Shown piece after piece: positions 6,209 to 13,653 of a DNA stretch of 41,110 bases. A model generated the notes under the pieces. That model saw only the letters and a list, made by a program, of their open reading frames with translations, made no database searches and was not told the DNA's origin. Made by a program: the position numbers and the translations under genes. The stretch is from the IMG/VR virus record IMGVR_UViG_3300050821_008370, positions 1 to 41,110 of that record; one strand, 5' to 3'. This DNA comes from a virus. Numbering within the stretch: position 1 is the stretch's first letter; every line of letters begins with the position of its first letter.

Positions 6209-6522
6209 AAACCGAATTCATCGTCATGACCGCAGCTTCGAAAATGCCCTCGTCCTGCAAGGGGCGCTACGGCCGAGTCGCCGTGCTCGAGGTCGAAGCC
6301 GGGATCAAGCCAAAAATGATTTCGGAGCGCGCCCGCGGCGTTGTTCGCGTCGTCGCGCTCGAGGACAAATGCAACATCGGGGGGCTCGATTTGAAGCCGC
6401 CCTGCGCGACGCCGGTGCCCAATTCGAGAACCGCCTACGCCAATGCTTTGCGCGACGCTACGCGCTTGTGCGAGGCTCTTAATCGCGAAGCCAGAATGCA
6501 AGGGGAGGCGGAGAGCGCATGA
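6205..6522 (+). CDS. Small early protein, unknown (GTG start)
   Basis: 105 residues from GTG at 6205, which overlaps the previous TGA and has GGAGG six bases upstream. The N-terminal half is beta-rich (GRYGRVAVLEVEAG), with three Cys overall and a helical C-terminus (ALRDATRLCEALNREARM). No family recognised. Confidence 0.6.
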   Translation: MKTEFIVMTAASKMPSSCKGRYGRVAVLEVEAGIKPKMISERARGVVRVVALEDKCNIGGLDLKPPCATPVPNSRTAYANALRDATRLCEALNREARMQGEAESA

Positions 6523-6713
6523 CCGGCGACGAGATTGTGGTGACCATGAGCGAAGAGGACTTCGACACGCTGCGCGAAATGTGGATGTTCGCGCAGAACA
6601 CCTGCCGCGTGAAGGATCGCGACCGCTACCGGCTCGCCATCACCCGCATCTGCCACACCGCCAAGACGCTGTCGCTGAACTGGCTCGATAAGAAGCTGGA
6701 GGAGTTCGCATGA
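6519..6713 (+). CDS. Small helical early protein, unknown
   Basis: 64 residues with ATGA overlaps at both ends. Acidic start (MTGDEIVVTMSEEDFD), then charged amphipathic helices. No recognised domain. Confidence 0.6.
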   Translation: MTGDEIVVTMSEEDFDTLREMWMFAQNTCRVKDRDRYRLAITRICHTAKTLSLNWLDKKLEEFA

Positions 6714-7180
6714 CCATGACCATCGACGAGTTGATCCAAAGCGGCGTCGACCAGGCGAGGCATGTGCTCATTGGCGCGCCAGGGGCCGAGCTTCTGCCGG
6801 CGTTCGTGATCCAGTTCAAGGATCGCCCGCCCACCATTGTCGCGACGCCCTGGAGTGGCGACGACGAGAAACACGCCACCGTCGAAGCGATGCGCGCCAT
6901 GCTCAAAATCTATCGCGCGAGCGTTCATAGCTACATGTTTTGGTCTGAGGTGTGGCTCGCGCACGAAGACCCTAAGCATCCGATCGGGCTCGCGCCGCGC
7001 GACCGGCAGGACCGCAAAGAGGCGGTGTTCATCAACGCCTTCAATCATGAGGGCGGCAAAGTCTGCGTGCTTGAGATCGTGCGCGACGACAAAGGCGTGG
7101 TCCGCGATCTGGTCAAAAACAAGCACGGCGAAATAGATCAATTCAGCGGGCGACTTCACAACCTCTTGCAGGAGGATTGA
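6710..7180 (+). CDS. Early protein, unknown (156 aa)
   Basis: 156 residues, among the larger genes of this early block. Alpha/beta sequence with a conserved-looking core (YMFWSEVWLAHEDPKHP, then a basic RDRQDRK) and a final strand pair (VCVLEIVRDDKG). Phage early regions often carry proteins of this size and style; I cannot name the family. The start overlaps the previous stop. Confidence 0.6.
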   Translation: MTMTIDELIQSGVDQARHVLIGAPGAELLPAFVIQFKDRPPTIVATPWSGDDEKHATVEAMRAMLKIYRASVHSYMFWSEVWLAHEDPKHPIGLAPRDRQDRKEAVFINAFNHEGGKVCVLEIVRDDKGVVRDLVKNKHGEIDQFSGRLHNLLQED

Positions 7181-7182
7181 TC

Positions 7183-7353
7183 ATGCCCATCTCTGAGCAA
7201 GAACAAGCGCAGCTAGACGCTCTTCACGACCAAATGGTGGAGGAGAGCCTGCGCCGTGAATGTTGGAATTGCGACGCCAAGCGCATACAGGACGAGGCCA
7301 GCGAGTGGCAATGCCCTTATTGCGACGCGTGGAACGACTGTGAGGATGCATGA
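7183..7353 (+). CDS. Zinc-ribbon protein (56 aa)
   Basis: Two CxxC knuckles, CWNC and CPYC, about 17 residues apart, make a classical zinc ribbon in the C-terminal half; a further Cys is in NDCEDA. The N-terminus is an acidic helix. GGAGGA precedes the ATG at 7183. Such phage zinc ribbons may bind nucleic acid or host proteins; the target is unknown. The stop overlaps the next ATG. Confidence 0.7.
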   Translation: MPISEQEQAQLDALHDQMVEESLRRECWNCDAKRIQDEASEWQCPYCDAWNDCEDA

Positions 7354-7787
7354 CTTACTTGGACACGGATACGCTCGCCGGCATCAAATCGACGTCGCGC
7401 GACCGCAAGCTCTCGACCGGCGAACGCGTCGCCGTCTACGCGTTTGCGCTGAAGGGCGTGCCGATCAAAGTCATCGCGCGCACGTTCGCTGTCACGCCAA
7501 ACGCCATTCGCTATATCACCAACTATGAGCACACAGCCGCGCACGAAAACGCCAAACAGGCGTTTGAGCAATATGGCGAGGAGCGCGTTTGGGCAGAGAT
7601 CGTGACGGAAGCGCAGACCGCGTCGATCAACGAAGGCATGCGCAAATTGTTCGAAGGGAAAGACCTCAATGACCGCGGATATCGCCGGAACGCTCGCCGT
7701 AGCCCTCGTGCTCGACGAGCCGGAAGCTCTGATCAGTTACCTCAAGCAACAGACGATGGCGCGGATGGAAGCGGTCGCGCCGCTTGA
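7350..7787 (+). CDS. HTH-like protein, C-terminus overlaps next gene
   Basis: 145 residues as an open frame. Residues about 22-58 (LSTGERVAVYAFALKGVP, then IKVIARTFAVTPNAIRYI) look like a resolvase/sigma-type helix-turn-helix. The last 40 residues are Arg/Ser/Ala-rich and look like out-of-frame translation, because a normal gene begins at 7669 in the next frame. The true product may end as annotated, or be fused to the 7669 frame by a frameshift. Confidence 0.6.
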   Translation: MTYLDTDTLAGIKSTSRDRKLSTGERVAVYAFALKGVPIKVIARTFAVTPNAIRYITNYEHTAAHENAKQAFEQYGEERVWAEIVTEAQTASINEGMRKLFEGKDLNDRGYRRNARRSPRARRAGSSDQLPQATDDGADGSGRAA

Positions 7788-7884
7788 CGCCACGCTGGCC
7801 AAGAAATGGGCGCTCGTCTCGGATACCCTGGCTGAGCTTGAATTAAAGATGGGCGATGTCAAACGACCGCGAGACGCCGCCTGA
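7669..7884 (+). CDS. Small early protein, unknown (overlaps HTH gene)
   Basis: 71 residues, helical (MTADIAGTLAVALVLD), with GAAAG before the ATG. It overlaps the HTH frame by 119 bases, far more than any other pair here, and the codon pattern favours this frame in the overlap. It overlaps the next gene by 29 bases. Confidence 0.55.
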   Translation: MTADIAGTLAVALVLDEPEALISYLKQQTMARMEAVAPLDATLAKKWALVSDTLAELELKMGDVKRPRDAA

Positions 7885-8161
7885 GCTTGATGAGCACATC
7901 CTGGGCGTCCTCCAGGTTCAGCACAACGCCATGCAGCGCGGCGCGCTGACCGTCTGGACGATCTACGACAAGCCCAACGATTATCCGCACGGCACGATGG
8001 CGCGCCGGCACGAAGTCAACGGAGAGGGGCTCGTCTATCCGACGGACCACATGCTGTTTGGCGCGCTCGAGGAGCTTCGCGAGATCTTCGACGGCGCGGG
8101 CCTGGTCAAGATCGTGCGCGTGCGCCAGGATGATCCGAAAATCATCGAAAGCTGGGTATGA
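7856..8161 (+). CDS. Small early protein, unknown
   Basis: 101 residues, well-mixed composition (DEHILGVLQVQHNAMQRG, then LTVWTIYDKPNDYP). It may form a small alpha/beta fold. The start lies inside the previous gene and the stop overlaps the next ATG. Not recognised. Confidence 0.6.
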   Translation: MSNDRETPPELDEHILGVLQVQHNAMQRGALTVWTIYDKPNDYPHGTMARRHEVNGEGLVYPTDHMLFGALEELREIFDGAGLVKIVRVRQDDPKIIESWV

Positions 8162-8379
8162 AGCGCGGCCGCTCCGACTATCACGCCTACTATCATGCAC
8201 AGTGTCGCAAATGTGCGCCGCGCACGCTCGACTGGGATCATCAGGCCTACGAATCCGTCTTAGGTTTGTTGATGTTCGACTACCCCGAGAAGACCGAATC
8301 AGCGTGCGTCATCGCATTGGCCAACATGCAACTGTACGCGCCGCTCGTAGGCCCGCGCGAGGCGACGCACAAGCGCTAG
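8158..8379 (+). CDS. Small early protein, unknown
   Basis: 73 residues, the last gene before the primase leader. A CRKC pair near residue 16 plus nearby His residues might bind a metal, but no second CxxC is present. The C-terminal half is helical. Confidence 0.55.
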   Translation: MKRGRSDYHAYYHAQCRKCAPRTLDWDHQAYESVLGLLMFDYPEKTESACVIALANMQLYAPLVGPREATHKR

Positions 8380-8425
8380 CGGGTCAGTGGAAAACTTTTC
8401 GCAAGCTTGCTCGAGTCTGACGCTA

Positions 8426-8460
8426 GGGCGCATCCTGCACGCTCAAAACAGGATGCGCCC
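8426..8460 (+). terminator. Perfect 12-bp hairpin in the primase leader
   Basis: GGGCGCATCCTG (8426-8437) and CAGGATGCGCCC (8449-8460) pair completely around an 11-base loop. No T-tract follows, so it may be a Rho-assisted terminator, an attenuator or an mRNA-stabilising stem. It lies about 45 bases after the early operon and 57 before the primase start. Confidence 0.55.
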
Positions 8461-8517
8461 CGATCGACAACCCTCGCCCAATTCCCAACCAAGACGACAA
8501 TGGACCGAGGCTGGGCC

Positions 8518-11061
8518 ATGCCTAAACAGCCTAAGCCCGACGGCTCTGTCGTGCAACTCGTGCCCGACGTCGATTGGACGTTGGATTTGCCGGCCGATCA
8601 AAAGAAAACCGTCATGGATCAACGCGAGCTCACCGTGCTCGCGGCGCGTCAACTCATGGCTCCGGTTCACTATTGCTTGCCGCGCGCGGACAAGCCGCTG
8701 CCGCCCGATGAGGATGAGAAACTTCACCAGACCGACAACGATCTTCGCGTTTGGATTGACAACGACCGCAAGCAGAAACTGAACGCGCTCGCCTATCTGC
8801 AGAACGGCGTCGTCGAAGTCCGCTTCTTTGGTCCGGATCAATCGATCAATCAGTGTTTCTTCGCCGCCTGCGCCAGGCTGGGGATCGCGCCGCGCTATGC
8901 GTTCGGCCGCGCTTCGAAACCGATTGCGACATCGATCCTGTTCAAGCTCCGCGACGACGAGGCGAAGCGCCTCGACGAGGACTATTCCGGCTTCAAGCCC
9001 AAGGCGTTCACGCTCGAAGACACGCGCCGCGGCGTCGCCATCAATTACGCGCCTCCGATCAAGAAAGGCTCAAACGCGCATGTGGTCACCACAATCGCGC
9101 CAGGAAGCCTCCTGTGGCACGAGAACGGCGTCGACTATGATCTGATCACCTGGCGCGCGGAGAACGGCCAGGGGCCCGCCGCACGCTGGCGGACGGGGGC
9201 TGCGCCGGTCGAGTTCTTCCAGATCGTCCGCGCTGCAGCGTTCGCGTCGATTCTCAACATCATCAGCCAAAAAGCCTGGGAGGACTATTCGAAGCGGCGC
9301 GCGTTCTCCGAGCTCATGGCGCGCATCGTCCGCGACGGCCAGGCGATCAACGCCAATGTCGTATTCGCCAAAGCCTCGCGCGCGATCATCGCGGATCCCT
9401 CGCACGCTGAGCTTTTGCTCGAGCACATTTGCCAGCAACGCGGCAAGCCGGCGGATCGCGAGGAATGCCTGGAGATGTTCCAATTCGCCCGCAAACGTCT
9501 CGAGGCCGATCCCGCGCGCCTCGACGTCATGGGCTGGACGGGAATCGGCAATTTCTTTGGCGACGAAGCGCGCACGGCGCTGCGCGCGGTTCTCAATGTC
9601 GGCGCAGATTCAACCCTGCTTGAAGACTTCGCTGAGCGGTACCTGTTCCATTCGGGTCAAAGTCAGTTTGTAGACCGCCAAGCCTTCCGCGAAGGCCACG
9701 CGACATTCATCTTCTCCAAAGAGGGGCTGACGCTCCGCCATGCGCCTGATCTCATCCAGACCAAGAAAAAGCCGGTCGAAGCCTTCCCGATCTTCATCAA
9801 GTCGAAGCTTCGTCAGGATGTCACGGACGTTGAGATTTACCCCGATCATCCGCCTGGCTCGATTATCCGTGTATCGCGCGAAGGCGCGACCATTCCCGAC
9901 AACGACTATGCGCCCGAGCACAGCCGCTTAATCTTCAACGAGTGGCGCGGGCTTTACGTGAAGCCCGCCAAGACCATCGAGCGGGCTCTTGAGGCCGAAT
10001 GCATTGACAAGCTCGACCACATGCTCAGCCTGGTCGCACGGACCAAGCCGCGCGCCCAATGGATCAAGGCGCATTTCGGCTGGACGCTGTTGCATCCGGG
10101 TCGAAAACAACAGGTCGCACTGGTTTGCACCGGCGATCAGGGCACCGGCAAATCGTTCTTGTGTCAAACTTTCGCTCAAGCGGTGTTTGGCCGTTACGCC
10201 GACACAGCGAGCGTACGCGCTCTCAATGGGCAATTCTACATCGCCGGCTATGTCGGCAAGCTGTGGGTCAGCCACGACGAATTCATCTCCAATTTCGACA
10301 ATGCCGAGATCCTGAAGACGCTGATTCGCGGGACTCGAGTCTCAGGCGAGCTCAAAGGCCGGGACGCCGCCAGCTATACGATCTACGCACGCTTGGCGTT
10401 CACCTCAAATGAAGCGAACCCTGGCATATCACGCGGGCGTGACGATCGCGGGCTTTTCCAGGTCACCAGCATCTCCGCCGGCACCGAGGGCATTCTGCCT
10501 GGCGAATTCCAGGACCGCATGCGCAGAGAGGTCGGGCCGTTCTACGAAGCCTACGACGAATTTCTGAAGCGCGACGACGTGCGTCAGGCTTACGTCAAAC
10601 TTCTCATTGACTGCGCGCCGTCGAAGATATCAGATGTCGAGGACTTGACCTATTCTGCGATGCGGGACGCTGATGTGGCGCGCTCGCATCTGAGCGATAA
10701 GCAAGTCGTGGCCAAGACGATCCTGGAGAGCGGCGTGATCCACGGCGGCCACGACATCGCCATGCCGTTCCACGATCCGGATTTCTTCGCGCGCGTGAGC
10801 AACTTGAAGCGTGAGATGGGCGTGCGCCAGGTGACTTCGGACGAGGTTTTGAACGAGTATATCGAGGCGGGATTGATCGATCGGCCCGGGCCAGGCCAGC
10901 CCTATCTGTTTAAGTACAAGATCGGCGCGCTGCAGCGACTCTATGGCGATTATTTAGGCGTGCCGTTGCATTCGCAGTGGCCGCTCGAGCCCAACGACGA
11001 CATGCCCAACGACTGGCGCGAGGGCGATGCGATGGAGCCATGGAAAGGCCGCGGCAAATGA
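8518..11061 (+). CDS. DUF5906-type primase/SF3 helicase
   Basis: Replicative helicase, probably with primase-related sequence in its N-terminal half. The C-terminal third has an SF3 ATPase: Walker A GDQGTGKS at 539-546, Walker B KLWVSHDE ending at 588, motif C FTSNE at 628-632 and an Arg-rich RGRDDRG near 638-644. This resembles the DUF5906 helicases of phages and plasmids. I see no clear primase catalytic motif in residues 1-400. The open frame extends back to 8407, but 8518 (MPKQPKPDG) is chosen for its GAGG seven bases upstream, giving 847 residues. The stop overlaps the methyltransferase start. Confidence 0.85.
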   Translation: MPKQPKPDGSVVQLVPDVDWTLDLPADQKKTVMDQRELTVLAARQLMAPVHYCLPRADKPLPPDEDEKLHQTDNDLRVWIDNDRKQKLNALAYLQNGVVEVRFFGPDQSINQCFFAACARLGIAPRYAFGRASKPIATSILFKLRDDEAKRLDEDYSGFKPKAFTLEDTRRGVAINYAPPIKKGSNAHVVTTIAPGSLLWHENGVDYDLITWRAENGQGPAARWRTGAAPVEFFQIVRAAAFASILNIISQKAWEDYSKRRAFSELMARIVRDGQAINANVVFAKASRAIIADPSHAELLLEHICQQRGKPADREECLEMFQFARKRLEADPARLDVMGWTGIGNFFGDEARTALRAVLNVGADSTLLEDFAERYLFHSGQSQFVDRQAFREGHATFIFSKEGLTLRHAPDLIQTKKKPVEAFPIFIKSKLRQDVTDVEIYPDHPPGSIIRVSREGATIPDNDYAPEHSRLIFNEWRGLYVKPAKTIERALEAECIDKLDHMLSLVARTKPRAQWIKAHFGWTLLHPGRKQQVALVCTGDQGTGKSFLCQTFAQAVFGRYADTASVRALNGQFYIAGYVGKLWVSHDEFISNFDNAEILKTLIRGTRVSGELKGRDAASYTIYARLAFTSNEANPGISRGRDDRGLFQVTSISAGTEGILPGEFQDRMRREVGPFYEAYDEFLKRDDVRQAYVKLLIDCAPSKISDVEDLTYSAMRDADVARSHLSDKQVVAKTILESGVIHGGHDIAMPFHDPDFFARVSNLKREMGVRQVTSDEVLNEYIEAGLIDRPGPGQPYLFKYKIGALQRLYGDYLGVPLHSQWPLEPNDDMPNDWREGDAMEPWKGRGK

Positions 11062-11729
11062 AAGCCAAATCGCGACAGGGCGCGGTTAAGGGCAAGTTCA
11101 AGGACCGCGCCTACGATTTGCGTGAGACGCCGCCGGAAGCGACGCGGGCGCTGATCCGCACCGGAGCTCTCGACCGGTTTCGCGTGCTGTTCGAACCGTG
11201 CGCCGGCCGCGGCGCGATCTCGAGGGAGCTCAAGGCCGGCGGCTGGCGTGTGATCAGCCACGACCTGATTCATTACAAGGGCGCAGACGCTGACATTTAC
11301 CATGGAAACGACTTCTTTAAATCGATCCAGGCTCACTCTCTCCAGGCGATTGTGACCAATCCGCCTTACCGTTGGGCGGACGCCTTCATTCGCCACGGAC
11401 TCGAGCTTGGCCTGCCGGTCTATGTGCTCTTGCGGCTCATGGCGCTCGAGGGCGCGGGCCGCTCCGACATCATGCGCCATTTGCACCATGTCTTTATTGG
11501 CGTCGAACGACTGCCGATGATGCACAGACCTGGCTGGAAGGGTAAAAAGCTGAAGCAGGGCGCGATGCCGTTCGGCTGGTTTTGTTTCTTTCCGGAGAAA
11601 AATCGCGATGGACTGTTCACCGCGTCACGCATAAGCTGGCGGGAGGAGGACAAAAATGGGCTTGATGTCGACTCTAGCACTCCTAGCGATGATCCCGGTC
11701 GCGAAGCGGAGCCCCTCGAAATCGCCTAG
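11058..11729 (+). CDS. N6-adenine DNA methyltransferase
   Basis: SAM-dependent DNA methyltransferase, 223 residues. Motif I is FEPCAGRGAI at 45-54 and catalytic motif IV is TNPPY at 100-104, typical of adenine-N6 enzymes; motif order is I then IV. There is no obvious separate target-recognition domain, so specificity may be short or relaxed. Start ATG 11058 overlaps the primase stop (ATGA). Likely role: modifying phage DNA against host restriction, or marking for replication or packaging. No cognate endonuclease is present. The 3' end overlaps the next gene by 74 bases. Confidence 0.85.
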   Translation: MKAKSRQGAVKGKFKDRAYDLRETPPEATRALIRTGALDRFRVLFEPCAGRGAISRELKAGGWRVISHDLIHYKGADADIYHGNDFFKSIQAHSLQAIVTNPPYRWADAFIRHGLELGLPVYVLLRLMALEGAGRSDIMRHLHHVFIGVERLPMMHRPGWKGKKLKQGAMPFGWFCFFPEKNRDGLFTASRISWREEDKNGLDVDSSTPSDDPGREAEPLEIA

Positions 11730-12129
11730 CGGTGAGCTTGAGCGTCAATACAAAGAGAACGTCTCACTCATCGCCAAAGTCGCCAAGCTCGAAAGGCAAA
11801 TCGATAATCTCGAGCGCGAGCTCGACGCTGTCAGGCGCGCTTGGCGAGAAGCCGAGACATGGCGCAGAGAGCAACAAGCGGTCGTGCAGCAACCGCTGCA
11901 GGTTCATCAAATCACCGAGGACATGCGCCAGCGCATGGTGCTGCAAGCTCAGGCTCAGCAGCAAATCGCGCAGCAAAACCAGGGGCTCGCGCAGCAAAAC
12001 TTTTATGGCCAAGGGCTTAGTCAGCTTGGTCTGCTTGGTCAGCAAAGCGGCGCGCAAGCTTGGCCTGATTGGGCCGACGTCTGTATGTGCGTGCCAGGTC
12101 GAGGCGGCTTTCTTCGAGGAGACAACTGA
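11656..12129 (+). CDS. Coiled-coil, Gln-rich protein
   Basis: 157 residues starting inside the methyltransferase gene behind an excellent GGAGGAGG. A hydrophobic N-terminus (MGLMSTLALLAMIPVA) may be a membrane anchor. Residues about 30-75 form a strong heptad-like coiled coil (VAKLERQIDNLERELDAV). A Gln-rich stretch and a short Trp/Cys C-terminus follow. The function is not recognised; the layout recalls spanin-like or scaffold-like coiled coils but without their other marks. Confidence 0.65.
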   Translation: MGLMSTLALLAMIPVAKRSPSKSPSGELERQYKENVSLIAKVAKLERQIDNLERELDAVRRAWREAETWRREQQAVVQQPLQVHQITEDMRQRMVLQAQAQQQIAQQNQGLAQQNFYGQGLSQLGLLGQQSGAQAWPDWADVCMCVPGRGGFLRGDN

Positions 12130-12476
12130 TGTCCTATCAACTCTCAGACTTCACCGGTCAGGTCGGACTTCTCGCCTACAAGAACATGCGCGATCCCAAT
12201 TGGGCGGCTGAGCTCACCGTCATGGCGACGGCGCTCGGCAGCGACACGACCACGCACGACACAACGATGGAAACGGCGACGGGAATCCTACGGCCAGGAT
12301 GGGCTGGGAATACTTCGCTGCACAACGAACTGGCGCTTTTGATCAATCGCGGCAAAGGCGGCAATCTCGCCGTTGCCGACATGGCGGCTGCGATCAACGA
12401 AGTCGCCGGCGAAACCGATCCGGAGATCCCGCCGGTCGAGCCGCCGCCGGATGAAGGCCAGACGTTGCCGTCATGA
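12129..12476 (+). CDS. Unknown protein with Pro-rich tail
   Basis: 115 residues, with TGATG overlap to the previous gene and GAGGAG upstream. Small alpha-rich domain (RDPNWAAELTVMATALG), then an acidic Pro-rich tail (EIPPVEPPPDEGQ). Not recognised. Confidence 0.6.
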   Translation: MSYQLSDFTGQVGLLAYKNMRDPNWAAELTVMATALGSDTTTHDTTMETATGILRPGWAGNTSLHNELALLINRGKGGNLAVADMAAAINEVAGETDPEIPPVEPPPDEGQTLPS

Positions 12477-12562
12477 AAGTCGATCCGCTTTTCATCCTCG
12501 CGATGATGTTTCTGATCGCCTACGGCGGTCAGATCCTCCTCAACCTTTTCGGGCTAAAATGA
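12473..12562 (+). CDS. 29-residue single-pass membrane peptide
   Basis: MKVDPLFILAMMFLIAYGGQ, then ILLNLFGLK: almost all one hydrophobic helix. The ATG overlaps the previous stop and the TGA overlaps the next ATG, so it is embedded in a coupled chain, which supports it being real. Function unknown. Confidence 0.55.
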   Translation: MKVDPLFILAMMFLIAYGGQILLNLFGLK

Positions 12563-12768
12563 CGCTCGACCTGATCATCATCGGCATCGGCCTGGTCTGC
12601 GCGATTGAGTTGGGCGTGCTCATGGCGCGCGGCGAACGCTTGGCGAAAGTGCTCGAGATTCAAATGAAAGGCTTGGGCGAGACTTATCTGCAAGCGCTCG
12701 AGATCCTGACCATGGATGTCGACAAGCTCAAGGCCAAGGTTAAGGAGCTCGAAGACGAGGTGATGTGA
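12559..12768 (+). CDS. Membrane-anchored coiled-coil protein (69 aa)
   Basis: The N-terminal hydrophobic helix (LDLIIIGIGLVCAIELGVLM) is followed by a charged heptad helix ending LKAKVKELEDEVM. The ATG at 12559 overlaps the previous stop; the longer upstream open frame is a shadow. The topology resembles a very short inner-membrane spanin, but there is no neighbouring lipoprotein, so I leave it unnamed. Confidence 0.6.
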   Translation: MTLDLIIIGIGLVCAIELGVLMARGERLAKVLEIQMKGLGETYLQALEILTMDVDKLKAKVKELEDEVM

Positions 12769-12959
12769 TGCCAAAAATCTTGGACGCCGCGGTCAAGCGA
12801 ATCAAAGCCAAGGGGCACTCGACCTCGAGCGCTTACGCCATGGCGACGAGTACGCTGCAGAAAGCCGGCGAGCTCAAAAAGGGGCACAACAAGCCCACCA
12901 AATTGGGCGTCAAACGCGGTCAAATGACGCGGGCCCAGCGACACAAGCATCCGGTATGA
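12768..12959 (+). CDS. Small basic conserved phage protein (63 aa)
   Basis: Very basic protein with the pattern ILDAAVKRIKAKG, SAYAMATSTLQKAG, KLGVKRGQMTRAQRHKHP. I have seen this pattern in small proteins of many phages, of unknown role; a nucleic-acid or virion-associated role fits the charge. ATG 12768 overlaps the previous TGA. Confidence 0.65.
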   Translation: MPKILDAAVKRIKAKGHSTSSAYAMATSTLQKAGELKKGHNKPTKLGVKRGQMTRAQRHKHPV

Positions 12960-13234
12960 AACGGCTCGCTATTGTCCTAGCGACGACGTTGTTAGGTCAT
13001 CCAGCGCTTGCCAAATGCCACATTTTCAGCGTCTGGCATTATCCCAAGCCGCAGAAGTGTTTCACAGCGCTCGCGCCCAGACCTATTTCACATGAAACGG
13101 CAAAGCGCGAAGCCGGCTTCGCACCGGAACGAATCGAGATTATTTTGCCCGCAGTCGAATTTGTCCCGTGTCCAGAGGGCGACGAGCGATTTCAGGGCAT
13201 TGCGAAACTTCACGCTTTGATGGATGCTCGCTGA
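12956..13234 (+). CDS. Small exported protein with signal peptide
   Basis: 92 residues. The N-terminus is a textbook Sec signal: MKR, a hydrophobic core (LAIVLATTLLG), then ALA before KC, so cleavage is expected after residue 19. The mature part has three Cys and an aromatic CHIFSVWHYPKPQKC segment that could be disulfide-bonded in the periplasm. The Cys directly after ALA is not in a canonical lipobox. Possible superinfection or envelope role; inference only. Confidence 0.65.
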   Translation: MKRLAIVLATTLLGHPALAKCHIFSVWHYPKPQKCFTALAPRPISHETAKREAGFAPERIEIILPAVEFVPCPEGDERFQGIAKLHALMDAR

Positions 13235-13288
13235 ACCATGCATGAGTATGATGGTCCTCCAATCAATTGGAGAGATCGGAGAAATCCC

Positions 13289-13648
13289 ATGGCTCAACCT
13301 CCCCGACGCCCACCGCCGCAACCGCAACGCCGCGATCCGCCGCCCTTGCGCACCGAGGAAGACAACTTTCCGCCGCCAGCAGTCCAAGACAGAAGGGTCA
13401 TCGCCTCCGGAGGCGGACGTCTGCCGCTTGAGCCAGGCGTCGAAGGCGAGACGTATCCGCCGCCCGAGCCGGTGAAGACGATCGGTGACGAACAGCGCGA
13501 GCGCTCCGCTTACATCGAATCGATCGGCGTCGAAGCCTATAAGGCCGAGTACGACGACCGCCCTGCAGACGGCGGCCAGCCGCAAGTCGAAGGGGCCCAG
13601 TATCCCAGCGATTTCGGACCGCGGCGCGTTAACAGTCCGCAGCGATAA
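13289..13648 (+). CDS. Pro-rich disordered protein
   Basis: 119 residues from MAQPPRRPPPQP, chosen because GGAGA lies six bases upstream; an in-frame ATG at 13238 has no good site. The N-terminal part is Pro/Arg-rich, and the end is acidic and polar with a short ordered-looking piece (RSAYIESIGVEAYKAEY). It is probably unstructured. Unknown function; it may interact with the next, similarly Pro-rich gene product. Confidence 0.6.
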   Translation: MAQPPRRPPPQPQRRDPPPLRTEEDNFPPPAVQDRRVIASGGGRLPLEPGVEGETYPPPEPVKTIGDEQRERSAYIESIGVEAYKAEYDDRPADGGQPQVEGAQYPSDFGPRRVNSPQR

Positions 13649-13653
13649 CGGCC

